NCBI GenBank assembly: GCA_013399115.1
Contig: VXAA01004298.1
Location: forward strand, 843,460 to 907,459
DNA from: Anseranas semipalmata
Taxonomy: Eukaryota; Chordata; Aves; Anseriformes; Anseranatidae
Reading direction: 5' to 3'
DNA: 64,000 nt
Shown here: positions 25,173 through 38,500 of the stretch, one piece after another
Layout: each line of letters begins with the position of its first letter
How positions within the stretch are numbered: position 1 is the first letter of the stretch
Made by a program: the position numbers and the translations under genes
Notes under the pieces: generated by a model
What the model was told of the DNA's origin: nothing
What the model saw: the letters and a program-made list of their open reading frames with translations, nothing else
Database searches by the model: none

Positions 25173-27626
25173 AAAAAAACCACCCTGCTTAAGCCTGAAA
25201 GCCTTACAAATTCTTGTGGAATAGTTTACGTCAATCATTAAAACATAGTTTCTCTGTTCCAGGTTTCATTCAGACAACGCAGGTTTCAGTGGCCATTTTG
25301 CTAAGCATTTCATTACTGCAGCTTTACAAATCACCCACAGGAAGCAGTACGGGGGGAGTTACTGAAGCAGCCAGATCCCTTGGTTATCATCTCCTGCAGG
25401 TTAGTGCCAAGTCACTGCCATTGCAGTCGCCCGCCTCCTGGGACTCCAGCACCTGCCATTCCTGTCCCCACCATATGGTCTCTTGGCAGGATCAGAGAAG
25501 AGAAGCCCTGACCCTATTTGCCACTTTAGGCAAAGCCGTTGCAGGAGCACATTTCAGGTTTAACAGGGGTAAGGACCCCTCAGGAGCAATGAGCTACAGC
25601 AGGCACATGCCAGCAGCTAAGAGGAAGCATCCCCTGCCCCATCCTGCAGACCCCTAAGCTACAGGGAAGATGCAAAATCCCAAACTACTAAAACAATATA
25701 CAGAAAGGCAACAGAATAAAGGCATAAAAGCCCTTCATTTTCATGTCTAGCCCCAAGACTGTAACACACCCAGCAGCACAGGCAATCCTCTCTTAAATAA
25801 GCCCCAGAGGTAAGACTGCCATAAAGGCGAGGCTACAGGGCTGAGGGGATGCAGTTCCCTGACTTCCACTTGCAGAGATGGGGGTCAACACCCTGCCTAA
25901 ACCCCACAGCCTTCCCCAACAGCTTTGCTTGGGAACACACAGGTCCTTCTCTGCCCCCAGCAGCTGGGTTCCAGGTATGCCACCCAAAACCCAGGCTGCT
26001 GGCGTTCACCTAGTTAGTCCTCAGTGATCAGAGCATTTTGCAGCCGCTGTTCCTCTGTGCTCCACCTTCTAACTTTACCAAATAAACACTTGTGGCTTTG
26101 GTTCTTTCAGCTGTATTGGCTTTCCAGGAAATAGAAGGCAGCATTACTTTTTTGACTATGTCTTAAAACACACACAAAACAAAACAAAGTGTCCCAATCT
26201 CCCTCTAAAGCAAGGATGTAGAGCATTTGGGTGAAGTAACAGCACTTTGCTTTATTAACTATACAAACATTTCAGTTTAAGCTGCCTAGGGCTTCTGGAA
26301 GAAACCCATATTAGTACAATTATGTTACAAATCACTCCCATTTGATTAACCCAACAACTGATTTTAAAGGGCAGTTCTATTTTGAGGCTGAAAGTAGCAG
26401 ACTAAGTGGCTGGTTATTTGCCAAAGTCAAAACATCACAGGTAACATCCTCCCGATCACAAACAGAGACGGAAAAGTCAAGTAGCTCTATTGATCTGTGC
26501 GAGATCTTACTGCCAGGAGAGTACCGCAGTCACCCCACACCAAATTCTTAAATATGCTGCATAGATTCTGCTTCACTTAGTGTCAGCTGTTTCACCTACA
26601 CAGGCCAAAATCAGTCCCCACAACACATATGCTAACGTCCAGGAATAACAGCAGCTGTCAAACACTGTTTTCATTTCTCAGGGGATCTGGGTTTTTGGTT
26701 AATAGCACTTACAATTAACACTAAATACTAAGGCTGCTTTGATAGCAGTATCTAATTATAACTAATAAAGTACTTAAATATGGAAGCGAGAGAAGGGAGT
26801 GGGACAAACTGCTTGTGTTTCTGGCAATGCAGGCAATTTAATGCAAACTGCTTCCTCGCAGCATTAGCCATACCTCTAAAGCCAAGGCTGCCAGTATTAT
26901 TCCTAGAATAAAAAGCAGTCAGCTTGATCACTGAACGCAGATTGGTTGTTCTGAAAATATGAAGTAGCAAAGCTGGGTACTGAACAATTCTTATCTGCAG
27001 AAAATATTAACTGAGCACAAATCTGCCATAAAACCTTTGGCTGGGGATACAGGCTATTGGAAAACACAGCAAGCCTACAGCACGTCTCCCCCCCAGAGGG
27101 GAGCCATTTCCCCGGCAGAGGCATGCAGCTCTGCTTCCTCTGTCCCAGCAGATCACTGCCTCAGAGTCAGAGACCTTTTATTTGTGATGTCGCTCCACAT
27201 ATAGAGGAGCCACTGCTGTGCATTTATACCACATGAGGAAGGTGCTTTTGCTGTATACATCATGCTGCTGTTTGTGATGCACAGAATTTGTGCTCTGTTT
27301 TTCCCCTCCTCTCCACCCATGCATCAGCAGCTAGAAAGGTCAAGAGAGCCCCTGCCACCTCGTGTTGTTCATATTTGCTGGTAATACAGCTGTGTTACTT
27401 GCTGTCTGGCTGCTTCATTTCTACACAACCAGTTCTGTAAACAGCAACATTCAACAGGCAGCTTTCACATCAGCAAGTCCAGTCATGGAAATTGCACTGC
27501 TACTCAGAGATGTTATCACATATTTTGAAAAGTCATAATATCATCTGAATAATGCTCTAGGATTTGATTCTCCTCTCACTGGCATCATGAATGAGGAATA
27601 AATTGGCATATGCCAGAGGAGTTATA

Positions 27627-27655
27627 AACAAACAAACAACAACAACAAAAAAACA
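27627..27655 (+). repeat. (CAAA)/(CAA) simple repeat
   Basis: Short imperfect microsatellite with AAAC and AAC units; nothing else is visible. Confidence 0.85.
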
Positions 27656-30600
27656 CAACTAAATGAAATAAGTTAGAAATAAGTTAGCAAAAACACTCAT
27701 ATGGAAACAGGCATGGAGATACTGAACCACAAGAACTTATTTCTGGTCCAAAGTCAGAAGTATCACTTTTGGTCACTCCAAAAGCCTCCATCTTGCCACA
27801 AATAAATATTTGAAGAAGAAATGCTTATGGAGGGTTCTCAAAGTTTAAGCCCAGATTAAAATGCCCTTTGTTTCATGGTTGCCCTGCTGAGACCACTAAA
27901 GCCTTTTTAGAACGATGACAGTAGTGTTATCTTTTTATTTTTGCCTATTGAGAGTAGAGCAGCTAATATATGTAAACAAACCTAGGTATACACTCATCCT
28001 TATTAAAGAAGGATTTGGAGTCTGAGTGCAAAAGAAAACAACCGTATCCCTCAACTTGGTAAATTCCTAGCAAGCCCTAAACTCCATACAAACCCCCAGA
28101 GCACTCAGACAGAACCGTGTAAGGTTAAAAGATGCAAAGACCCCACACACATTCCTTTTATTTTCTTCTACATAAAAGGGGAAATCGAGATGCTCACTGT
28201 AGCACATTATTCCACCCTTTTTAGAAAGTAGAGTGAAGTTAAAAATATACCAACTCTAAAGCCTGTAGGGTGAAGTGGGGGCAACCAAAATGCTCAGCTT
28301 TGACAACCTGTGTTAATTTACCAGGTAAGTGCTATAAACCTATTTGGCTCTTTTCACTGACACTTCATCCATGGAAGAACCCAACTGAAGTTCAGTCCTT
28401 GGCCAGACCTTGGTCCTCTGTCCATCTCAGCCACAGCCAGCCTGCAGCACAGCACATCTTACAATACAAGAAAATGCCATTTGAACATTCACACACTCGA
28501 ACTAGCTACTTTAGGACAAACATTTTTAGTGCATTCACTTGCAAATTATGCTCAAGCACACCAACATTTTCCAGAGCACTCCAAGACCAAATACAACCCC
28601 CTAGGGCTTCTCTTTTTACAAGGATGCGCCTGACAGCTCTCAGCTACCTTCTGTATTTCACATTAGATAAGCATCACTCAAATTTATTGCACTTATAACA
28701 TACAAAATGTTTCTCATCTTTGCCCACTGTATTCATATTTAGAACTATACAACATTACAAATGAACAATAAAGATACATTAAAACGGAGCCAAGTGCTTT
28801 AAGGAAGGAAGTTTTTAATGTTTTAACAAGAATTTACCTGCAGATGAGAAAGTCTATTTTCAAATAGACTGAATAGTTTCTTAATTAGCATTTTTCATCT
28901 GATATTCCGGAAACAGAAGTTAGCTTCTCATTTTATAAACAAAAAAAATGCCAAATACAGCAGACTGAGTTCTACTGAGTACTACTATGTCAGGCTCATA
29001 TGAACAAACCACGTGCCCATCTCCACTGGATCCTACTGTTTCCTCTAAAGACCATAAAGATATAATAAAACATGATTTACATCTGCTTAAATTGACATTA
29101 CTTTGTCACGTCAAGGAAAATAGTTTTCCAGATTCATCCTGGAGTGCTAGCAGAAGGCAAGAGCTATGGGCAAATCAATGTCTGTGTGATGCAACCTTTG
29201 AAAATGTTTTTTAAAAAAAAAAACAGACATGATTCTCTGAGCAACCCAGCACTGGAGACCCAGGTACAGCCTGAACAGAGCACTTGTACAGCCACAATTA
29301 TGTCCCATAGCAGAAGGCCAGGCACTCGCCCATTAATGACAACATGATAGCAAAAGCCTTCTTTCTGGCTCCATGGCCATAAACACCTGAATAAATTTAA
29401 CAGCTGCCAGGTCATACAGAAGCTGTAAGGTAATACATCTTCATTCACATAGTACCCCTACATCTTTAAGAGCAGAATCGTAGATTTCGGTACTGAGAAA
29501 GGTCTGGTTACTCCACTGAAACACAAAGTTGGGCTACAGATCAGTTTAAGACGCCATACTGCACAACTTTTTGCTGAACTGAAGCATGTGTGTACAAGTC
29601 AAGTTTGTGATACAAGCAAGACTATCCAGAAATGCTTAGCAGAGAAAGATGACTGTGCTTTGTCACTTACATTTCCGATGGGTGTGAAAAAGCAACATTT
29701 GTTGCAAGACAGCTTCCATTCATTGTGTACAGAAAACAAGAGGGCTTGGATTCCCCCTCTCGCCACCCCAAGCACAAATGCTTTTAGAAGAATTCAATTA
29801 TTTCTACCATCCCTGAAAAAATCTGGTCTCCTTCAAAGCAACAATCACACTTAATGATAAACAGATGTTACATCCATCATACAAAGACGTAATTAAAAAG
29901 AAAAAAAAAAATCATCATTCTGTTCTATTAACATTCATTAAGTCAAAACACAGTTCACAACATATATGTTCAAGCCCAGGTCTGTAAATTGCTAAACTTG
30001 ACTTTTAATTTGAGGAGAAATAGCAAAATTCTTATCAAATTGCTATAGATGCTTGAAGGTTAAACTAATGGAATTAAAATTTACAGATTTTAGCACATAA
30101 CCACCACCTGATTGCTGCAGAAATTTGATAAGGCCCTTATCTTTCAAACCAACCACACTACAAGATGTACAAATCATAAGCTATTATCCTTTAGTTCCCC
30201 TTCTTCTAGGAGAAAGGCCAGAGTGCCTGCATTCAATATGGATGAAGGCAGTACAAGATGACACCACCATTTTAAATTCCAGCTGCAGTAGATTCAGCAT
30301 GTAATATGGTGAAATTGAAGTTTTTCGGGTTTTGTTCCCCACTTTTTTCTTTTTTTAGGGCACTGTGTCCTGCTGTAAACAAACTGCCATTTTTCTCTGG
30401 GGCCAGAAAAATAGAAAGCATGTGAAAGGAAACCCACCTACTCAGTTACCAATGCAGGGCCCTGCCACTGCTCCTCAAGATGACCTGTTGTAACTTGGAA
30501 GGAGCACCCTAGCCCAGAGCAGCAGCTTCATGTCGTATTTCAAGTCATTTTGATTCCTTTCTTTTCCATCAAAAACTTCAGCTGCAAGATCCCCCCCACC

Positions 30601-31478
30601 CTCTCTACCCATGCACCTATTCGTACTTTGCAGGGCACATTTCAGACATCTAAGCTGTGGGACTACACAGCTTGTCTTACAGCAGCTCTGCACTGAAAGA
30701 GAGCCCACTCAAATTCAACAATTACTCCTTTTAGTTGACTCTATTAGTTTATGAGAAAGCAGCTGAATTTGTTTGGCTCCTGCCTAAGATTGTTAAAGAT
30801 ACGAGATGAAAATATACAATATTTATTACATTCACTGTTCTGTAACAGCATAATGGACTAGAAACCATTTCCTTGATTCTCAGTGCACTGGTCTTCCTTC
30901 ATTTGTACTGAAAAATAAATCAAACAGTAATACATCATGACTGGAATATTTTGCATTGTCTGTAGTGATATAAGTGACTAAACATGCAGAGCAAGAGAGA
31001 TGCAACTACAACATGCTTACTTCATTTTTTTTAAAAGCACATCTGCTTTAGTATACCCTAAACAGAAAATAGAACTGTATTAGAATATAGCGAATTGTTA
31101 GCCAAAACAAAGTACTGAGCAGAAATGTAAAGATACTCAAATGGCAATTATACAATCTGATACTCTAAAGTAGTTCTAGCAACTGAAGTACACAAAACCA
31201 TCTTCCTTTGGCTGTCTTCAGGAATTTAATTTATCTCAGGAGCAACCTGCACATGAAATGTTATTATTCTCCAATATACAAGTTGTTCTTTCCCCTTTCC
31301 ATTTATTTACATAGCATCTGCACATGAAATGCTCCCACACACTTCAGTCAGCATGTATCATGGTACATTTCAGTAATGTATACACTATATGCTACCTGCT
31401 TAGCAGCAGACCTTTCAAGAGTCACTTAAAGCAGTGAATGCAGGTAGAAAGTAAACATAACTACATTACGTCATTCAA

Positions 31479-31503
31479 ATATATATATATATACACACAC
31501 ACA
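31479..31503. repeat. (AT)n(AC)n microsatellite
   Basis: An alternating AT run passing directly into an AC run. A compound dinucleotide microsatellite. Confidence 0.9.
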
Positions 31504-34500
31504 GTTCCCAAATACGGTATCTGTGTTTTCCTTAGGTGTTCCTTTTATCTGTGCTTTACATGACTAATAGGCCTCCATGATTAATACAGAGTGTTGTTAT
31601 GATCCAGATACTGATATATATGATACTGTCTGTGCTGCCATACAAAACTGCTTTAGTAATTCACCTCTCTCCCTGTACCCAAAGTCCTTGCGTTATGGAA
31701 GCATACACCCCCTTCTCCTTGCTCTGAATTTCACCATTCTCCAGTCTTTCCAAATTCAGCACTTCCTCTCTCTACACCTTTGTTTACGGACGTGAAGCTG
31801 ACAAAGCCAAGCCACAATTCACAGTGGGGATCGGAAGAGAGTGCAATCAGATGAGCACAGACCCGGTGCCATGATACACTGCATGAGCTCCCAGTCAGCC
31901 ACGAAGCCTGCAAAGCAGCTTCAACACAGCCTTGCGCCAGAACTACCAAGGTCTGTTTTTTGGATTAGCTCAAGTGCAGTAATACAGTGACATTTATAAT
32001 AATAATGCTTTCCTCTCTGCAGCTAGCTTGGTGCCCGCCAGCTTTATGGCTGTCCAATACTCTGGTGCATAGTAAAAATACACGTATGTTTGCTTAATTT
32101 TTACAGCTCATACTAAATCTTGACTTTTCAAGGCATCTGGAAGTCAAGAAGTAAGGTGGTTGAGACAGTGGTGTTAGAAAAAAAAAAAATCATGCTCTTT
32201 TTCTCATAAAGATCTACCACCAATGCCTCAGAATATTTCCTCCTGCAACTTACCATCATCTTTTTTTTTCTCACCACCCTGCCACTGAGACTACACTTAT
32301 AAAAGTACTTTATCATGTTTTGGTTTAAGAGTTTTTTCTATAAAGGATCTCAGTGTAATAGAGCATTCCATCAGGAGGCCCACAGCACATAGCCAGGCCT
32401 CTGAAAGGGAGTTTGATGATAGATACAGGTAATTATAGTGTAACATTTGCCATACTACAATTTAAGTCTACGTCAGCAGTTTCTCTGCTTTAAGAGGCTT
32501 ATAACTCTATGAGAGCCTCTGGCCTGAAACTTGACAAATACATCCACCGAAAAATAATCTGAAATGAGTAGTCAATGAGATGCCTGGAATTGAAAAGCAC
32601 TAATGCCAAAAGTAGTCTTGGAGTGATAGCAGATGGAAGAGGAGATATGGGTTGCAAAGAGATCTGATGGAAACAAATATCAAAAATAAATCACTTTTCT
32701 AGTGATATGTTTTGAAGAACTGCCAGTGGACAAAGTTTTCAGAATATATACTCTACACTTCCTGTTATAATTAAGATTAAATTAAAAAGAAAAAAGAAAA
32801 GAAGTGAGGAGTAGGACTCAATACATGTTCCAGAACTCTGCAATTGCTGAGTAAAAGTTCTACCAAACCAACAAAATATTGCCCTTCCCTAGGGAGCTTT
32901 TCTTATTTCCCCTCCATGCCTTCCCCCTACTATTTTAGGTAAATTATTATAATTGTACAATTCCCATTTTCCATGAAGAATCTGCACATAAGCCCTAAAA
33001 TCAGGACTGCACTTTATGGACGACACTCAAAGCTTGCCTGTACGGTCGGCTACACACTGCATGACCACAGACCCGAACTCCTCTGGCCCTGCACGGGGCA
33101 CCAATCCCAAGCCAGCTCTGGCCCAGGAGCCCTGCAGACACTTCAGCTGGGTGATGCACACCTGAGCCAGTATTTCTGCTGAAAAGCTCAGAAAAAGCAT
33201 TCAGATGACACATTTTCCAGTAGTTGCCACAGCCTAAGGATGGCTTAGTTTGCTCAAGACAGATTAATTACAAGTCCAAAAGTGAAAAATTTGAATATCT
33301 TTCTTAAATTTGGCTGCTTTTTTCCCTATGTACACTCCCATAAACAATCCCAAGTAGCTGAAGTTAAGCATCCTGAATCAGAGCTTTACCCAGGCTCCAA
33401 CTCATTTGACAAAGCAGCTGAACCCATACAAAGATGCTGACATACACTTGCCTTTATTTTATGGAAACTGGGGCAATGACAGACATTGGTCAGAATACTG
33501 CTGGGGAAAAGAAAAAAGAATTGAGCCATAAGAGGTCTATACAATAGCATTACAGAAGTTTTTTGATCATGACTTGCAAAGCTGCCACATGGGCTGCACT
33601 ATATTTTCCAAAATCCCCAAATCCATCTATTTTCCAATCAAGCCTCTTCCAGTCCTACAGCATCCCATGGAGTGGGGCAGAATACAAGAGCCATGACAGC
33701 CCTCTTTCTCCTCAGGCTTTGATTTCTGTATTGTGCCTTTTTACAAGAACAGCATAAAATTTCACCAGCTGTGTTTTCAACATAAGGGAAGAATTTCACA
33801 TAGCCATAAAACAGTTTTTCACTAGAATCTGTCCTCATCAGTTACAAAACATACTGTCTCCTTTTCAGAGGAGTGAAGGAGAAGCGAGGAAAAATACCAC
33901 TCATGTCCGTAAAGTTATGCTACTATTTTAAAAATCAGAGACAAATACAATGCTTAGCATTTCTTAGCATTTCTTTAAAAAGTCATCACCAACAGCAGGA
34001 ACAACATCACCTACCTACTTAGACTGTAAAACAAAGTGAAAAATCACACACCAATAAATCCCACAACCACTTCACAACCATAAATCCTTAAAGCAGCAGC
34101 AATCTCTGTTATTTAACGGACACTGTAAAAACGCAACTTGGCACTGGCCTTGAGTCTGTTCATAAAAATGGTATCAGTGGGTAAAATCTCTTCTTTGGTG
34201 GAAAGCCATACATACAGAGCAGGTAACTCCACGTTGCTCCTCTGCCAGTAACTTCTGAAGAATGGTCACCTCAGATTAGATCTGGCTCCAGGTGTGCAAA
34301 CAGAGGAAAGGTAAACATACCCTTTGCTACCCATTCACAGATGGTAAAAATCTAAGCACTGTAAATGTGGAGGTTTAGCAGAACAGAGTAAGTGGTCCTA
34401 CAGAAGATTTACACGATGTAAATGGTGTCCCATTAACACCCACATGCTGTCAGCAGACACAATTGCTTGACCAAGAGAATTTGGGGAAAATATAGGGCAA

Positions 34501-34529
34501 TATACAAATTAAGTTATATTGCACTTCAG

Positions 34530-34684
34530 AGACCAAGACTGTGAAGGGGAAACCAAAGCACCAATGAAACCAGTAAGACTTCTGGGTGAGAAAGACTTAT
34601 CTGGCTCTGAAGATTTACAGACAATGAAGCCAAAAGGACATGGGAATGTTTTTAAGAGCATTTCAGAAGAGCTTTTTGATATGG
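34530..34684 (+). CDS. Candidate internal coding exon, gene not recognised
   Basis: 155 bases between a CACTTCAG acceptor and an ATGG|GTAAGC donor, open in one frame. Residues run from RDQDCEGETKAPMKPVRLLG through SGSEDLQTMKPKGHGNVFKS to SEELFDM. The first base completes a codon (phase 2 in), and the last base is the first of a codon (phase 1 out), which fits the acceptor at 35117. Composition is Glu/Asp/Lys/Ser/Gly/Pro-rich with many purine-first codons, unlike the Cys/His/Phe-rich chance frames elsewhere here. It reads like a hydrophilic, probably disordered segment without signal peptide or membrane helix. I do not recognise the family. The acceptor's pyrimidine tract is weak, which lowers confidence. 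A chance frame or a lineage-specific transcript remains possible. Confidence 0.4.
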
Positions 34685-35116
34685 GTAAGCTGAAAAAGGA
34701 ACCTTAAAATTAATTAATTTTGGCCTCTGCAGTTTGTAATCACAGAGTAAGAGAAACATAAATGAAAGTGAGAAAAGGGAAGGCTGGTTCTTTACAAGGA
34801 GATATGGACATATTTTTTATGATCATCTCCATATTCCGTATAGTCCATGGTGATTTTATTAAGCTGCTGCACACATGAGAATTATGTCGTAAAGTAAGGT
34901 GACACCAACTATGCACAACACAGGGGAAAAACACTAGGAAAACTTGCTTAGACTGGAAATGAGGGCAATGCAAGATGATAAAATGGCAGTAAAAAGAGGA
35001 ATGTATTAACCAAGCTTAAATAAGAAACCAAAGTGGTGGAAAGATTATTTTAAATGAAATTATATGGCAGTAGTTAAAATCAAGTTCCTCTTCAACTCCC
35101 TTCTTTCCACTTTAAG

Positions 35117-35310
35117 ATAGTCCACAAGTGGTTCCAATGGGACTGGCTAGTGAAAAAGTCACAAGCTGCCAAAAGATCTTGTATTTTACTCTTACAGGGT
35201 TAAAAGCAGACAGCACTCAGCTAGTACTAAAAGATGGTCCAATTAAAATTCACAAAGTTATTGATCTTAGCCCTGCTCCAGTGGACCCTCTTTCTGCTTC
35301 TAGCTCATAA
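35117..35310 (+). CDS. Candidate terminal coding exon, gene not recognised
   Basis: A strong pyrimidine tract (about 35089-35112) ends in TTTAAG at 35116. The frame inherited from the exon at 34530-34684 then stays open for 64 codons to TAA at 35308-35310. The C-terminal part includes GLKADSTQLVLKDGPIKIHK and ends VIDLSPAPVDPLSASSS. A second good acceptor (ACTCTTACAG, ending 35197) lies in the same phase, so skipping the first 27 codons would keep the frame; both forms could exist. Codons are mostly purine-first, as in genuine coding DNA. The introns would be 432 or 513 bases, a normal size for birds. A polyadenylation signal follows at 35504. Protein family and function are unknown, and upstream exons were not found. 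Confidence 0.42.
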
Positions 35311-35503
35311 ACAAGATGACACAGAAAAGAACTATTGATTTTCATATGATATCTTTTTGGATGTGTTTTCTTAGAATCTTAACATTGCATCAAGTATTCT
35401 TAAAACAAATAGACCTGGTGTGGTCACTTCTGGCAGACAGCAAATTGTCTGCATGCGAGTGAAAGGTCTACAGTGAAGAAGCGTTAAAAGAAGGCACAGA
35501 CAG

Positions 35504-35509
35504 AATAAA
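35504..35509 (+). promoter_or_regulatory. Possible polyadenylation signal (AATAAA)
   Basis: A canonical AATAAA lies 194 bases after the stop codon of the candidate terminal exon, a plausible 3' UTR length. AATAAA is common in AT-rich DNA (another is at about 35876), so its value depends on the exon call. Confidence 0.25.
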
Positions 35510-38500
35510 GTTGAACAGACTGGAAACCCGCAGGCCACATTGTCACATGGACAGGACCCTCAAACCCTTCCTGCAGTTTCCAGAGCAGCTGTCCTAAATA
35601 CCACCTTCCCCTCCAGACCACACTGCTGGGACAAAGCCCTCTGGCAGTCCCCACTTTGCAACACCTTTTCTTCTGTACCCGAATCAGTATTTGCCACCCA
35701 CAGGAGACATTCAAGGTTCAAGAGGGGCTCCGTCACGTCCACAAGGGCAGAAATTCCTGACCTGCTGTGACAGCTTTACCATGTAATGTGGCTAAAGCAC
35801 TGACACACGTCATGCTACGGAAGATCACCGCTGTTGTGCCCACCACCCCTCAGCACAATGTCAAGTCTGCAGAGAATAAACAAAGATAGAAATCCATTGG
35901 CATATGAAATAAACGACAAATTTCCTTCTACAGTTTGCTTCCAATTAAGTCTGTTATGATTAGTTAAGGACACTCTACCAGGGCAAGAGACATCTCAGCC
36001 TTGCCCTGGTTGCTGCTATCAAGCGAGGGAGAATTTCTCTCCCCAAAAGGAACTCAACTGGCTCAGCCAGTGGCAGCTTATGGAGCAGAGGATCAGCTGG
36101 ACGGCCAGAAAGGGACACAGCAAGGAAGGGCACTGCCACAGCAGCTCCCCTGAGAAAGCCGTGTGCCCATCTCCCTGACACCATCTGCTGATGAGTTTCA
36201 GGTGACAGTGCCCACAGTGGCAATATCAGCAATGATACTTGTTGCTAGTAGAGAAGGTAGAAATACTCTCCCCTCCCTCTTTATCAACCTCTCAGCATTT
36301 TCAGCCCTTCTTAGTCACAACGGTACATGGACCTCCTTTCCATTTTTTAAACTATTCCTAAAGTAATGAAGCATACCTGTACGGGGGAAACAAGCATTTA
36401 CTAGTGAAAATGAAAGAGCTGAGATTTGTTCAGATCATAGGCACTAAAACTGGTATTTTTCCTGCTGCCTTCTTACTTGGAATAACTCAGTGCACCATGG
36501 ACTGTGCAGCCAAAATCAGTAATTCTATAAAAATGCTGACCTTTGTATCCACTCAGTTACAACCTAATGCAAAACTCTTCATTCCTAAAACTCACTTAAG
36601 CCAGACGCCATAAATGCAAGTATTTCTAAAACAGGATGTATGATAAGCTCCATTTGTAAATATTACATGCCTTTCCTTGGACTAAATTTTGAGTAATGGA
36701 CACCATATACTGGACATATTAAGGGTAGCTAGGAGAGCAAGTAGAACCACTGCACCCTACAGAAAACAAAAACTAACATCCTACTTGGAGAAAGAAGTAA
36801 AAAGCAGAAAAACATCTTATTTTAGGTATCCTTTTATCTGCCAATGGTTTGTTCTCAAAAAAAAGTAATGCAAATACTCTGACAGAATTAATGTGTGATT
36901 TGTTTTTAACCAGAGACAACTTTAAAACAGTCATTTGCTTTGGGGGGGTTGTTTAAAGCAGAGCAGGTTCATAAACATTTTCTTTTCAATAGACTAAATC
37001 ATGGCCTGTTTTGATTCCCCTTTTACTGTCTTCTTACTCCATATTATTAAACAACTACAGAATTTGCCTATAAACAAGTGACATGTGATACAAACTATGC
37101 TCAGCAGGAAGTCAGATCAATTTACCAAGAAGAAATTCTGTCAGACCAGTGTGGGCTACTACTTACCACTCTATTTTATCAGTGCTGACAAACAGATCAA
37201 TTCTTCCAAAAAAATAAAAATCCAGGTTAAGCATACCGGTAATTGATGCTCTAGTTTCTTTTTCCCCTTTTGAAAGTACAGCATTATGCTTGCTTTTCCC
37301 TGCACTACACCTGACCACCACCGCTTCTCAAACATAACTGCTGAGTCCCCTCCAATTAGTTCCTTAATTAAGAGCTTCCTAGGATGAAGTTCATTAGACC
37401 CTGCTGTTTTGGGAAAAAGCCCAGAATCACAACATTTTAACTTGTAATCTTAGCTCCTTGTTACTGCACCAGATTTAGCAAAGTTAACACGTGTAGCTTG
37501 CCTTGAGTACTTTGATTAAAAAATAAATAAAAAAATCAGCTTTTACACTGCCATCACTAGCTTTCCTTCACTTCCAAGTAGCAACCCAATACTTCCTTGG
37601 TTGCCTTCTTACTGACAATGTAGTTTTGGAATTTATTTACATACATATTTTTAAACTATTTGCCTATTTACATTTAATTTTATGTCTTGGCCTTTCTACT
37701 TTTATCCATAAGTACTTGTACTAATATTTTACCATGGTTGGTGACCTGACCTTGTTTTCATCCTATATGCTCAATTCCTTAACACATTTCACGGCAGCAG
37801 GGTGATCGTTATCTTGTCAGACTGATCTACTAACATGTCATCTTTCTTGTGCATCACTTACATTCTATCAGTAGTAGCTTCTTTGAAGAGCTTTTTGGAG
37901 CTCCTTTTTCCTTCATAAATCTAAAGCCATACACAAATTGTTTACTGAAGCCTGCTTTATGAAGGTTGGGAGGGATTATTATTGGGTTTGGGGTGGGGGT
38001 TGGTTCATTTGTTTTTGTTTAAAATGTTGCCGTTCTCTTCCCATCCTTTCAAAAAGTTAGTAAGTTCTGTCCTTTTATGGTCACATACCAAGCTAACTTC
38101 CACTTTTATATTCTCAGCCAGTTCCTCCCTTTGGTGAGAAGCTAATCTAGGACTCCTCATTCCGGCTGCTCTCTGCACCTTTGGCACCAAAAATACTCAG
38201 CAGGGAAATTACAAAACTTTACTGGAGATGCTGGGCTCAACTCTATGTTTTCCTGTTCCCAGCACACAGCTAGATTATTATATGCCGTTTCCTGTATATT
38301 GGATCATTCTCCTAGTTGTTTTTAAAAAGGTGCATCCAAGTGGTCTTCATGGTTTGATTTGTAAGATTTTGCTATTACGACGAGGCTTGTCTGTACCTCC
38401 TAAATATTAATGTTCCAGTCATGCAAGTTATCACTTCAGTACATCATCTTGGCAACACTCATATGGTAAGACTTCAGTATCCTTTCATCTGTACACAGGC

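Larger units (their letters stand above)
24276..34529. other. Mostly AT-rich noncoding stretch upstream of the candidate exons
   Basis: No family recognised. Long open frames at 25214-25657 and 28270-28698 look like chance translation. A frame at 26315-26551 has protein-like composition and an internal CAG|GTAACA site but no convincing acceptor. If the exons at 34530 and 35117 are real, part of this stretch should contain upstream exons; I could not identify them with confidence. Confidence 0.4.

Noticed and set aside
25214..25657. 147-codon plus-strand frame
   Set aside because: No ATG start; Cys/His/Ser/Leu-rich noncoding-like translation with no motif.
26315..26551. Protein-like plus-strand frame with internal CAG|GTAACA
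   Set aside because: No convincing acceptor, no ATG, and no phase partner.
28270..28698. 142-codon plus-strand frame
   Set aside because: Composition typical of chance translation, no ATG start and no domain.
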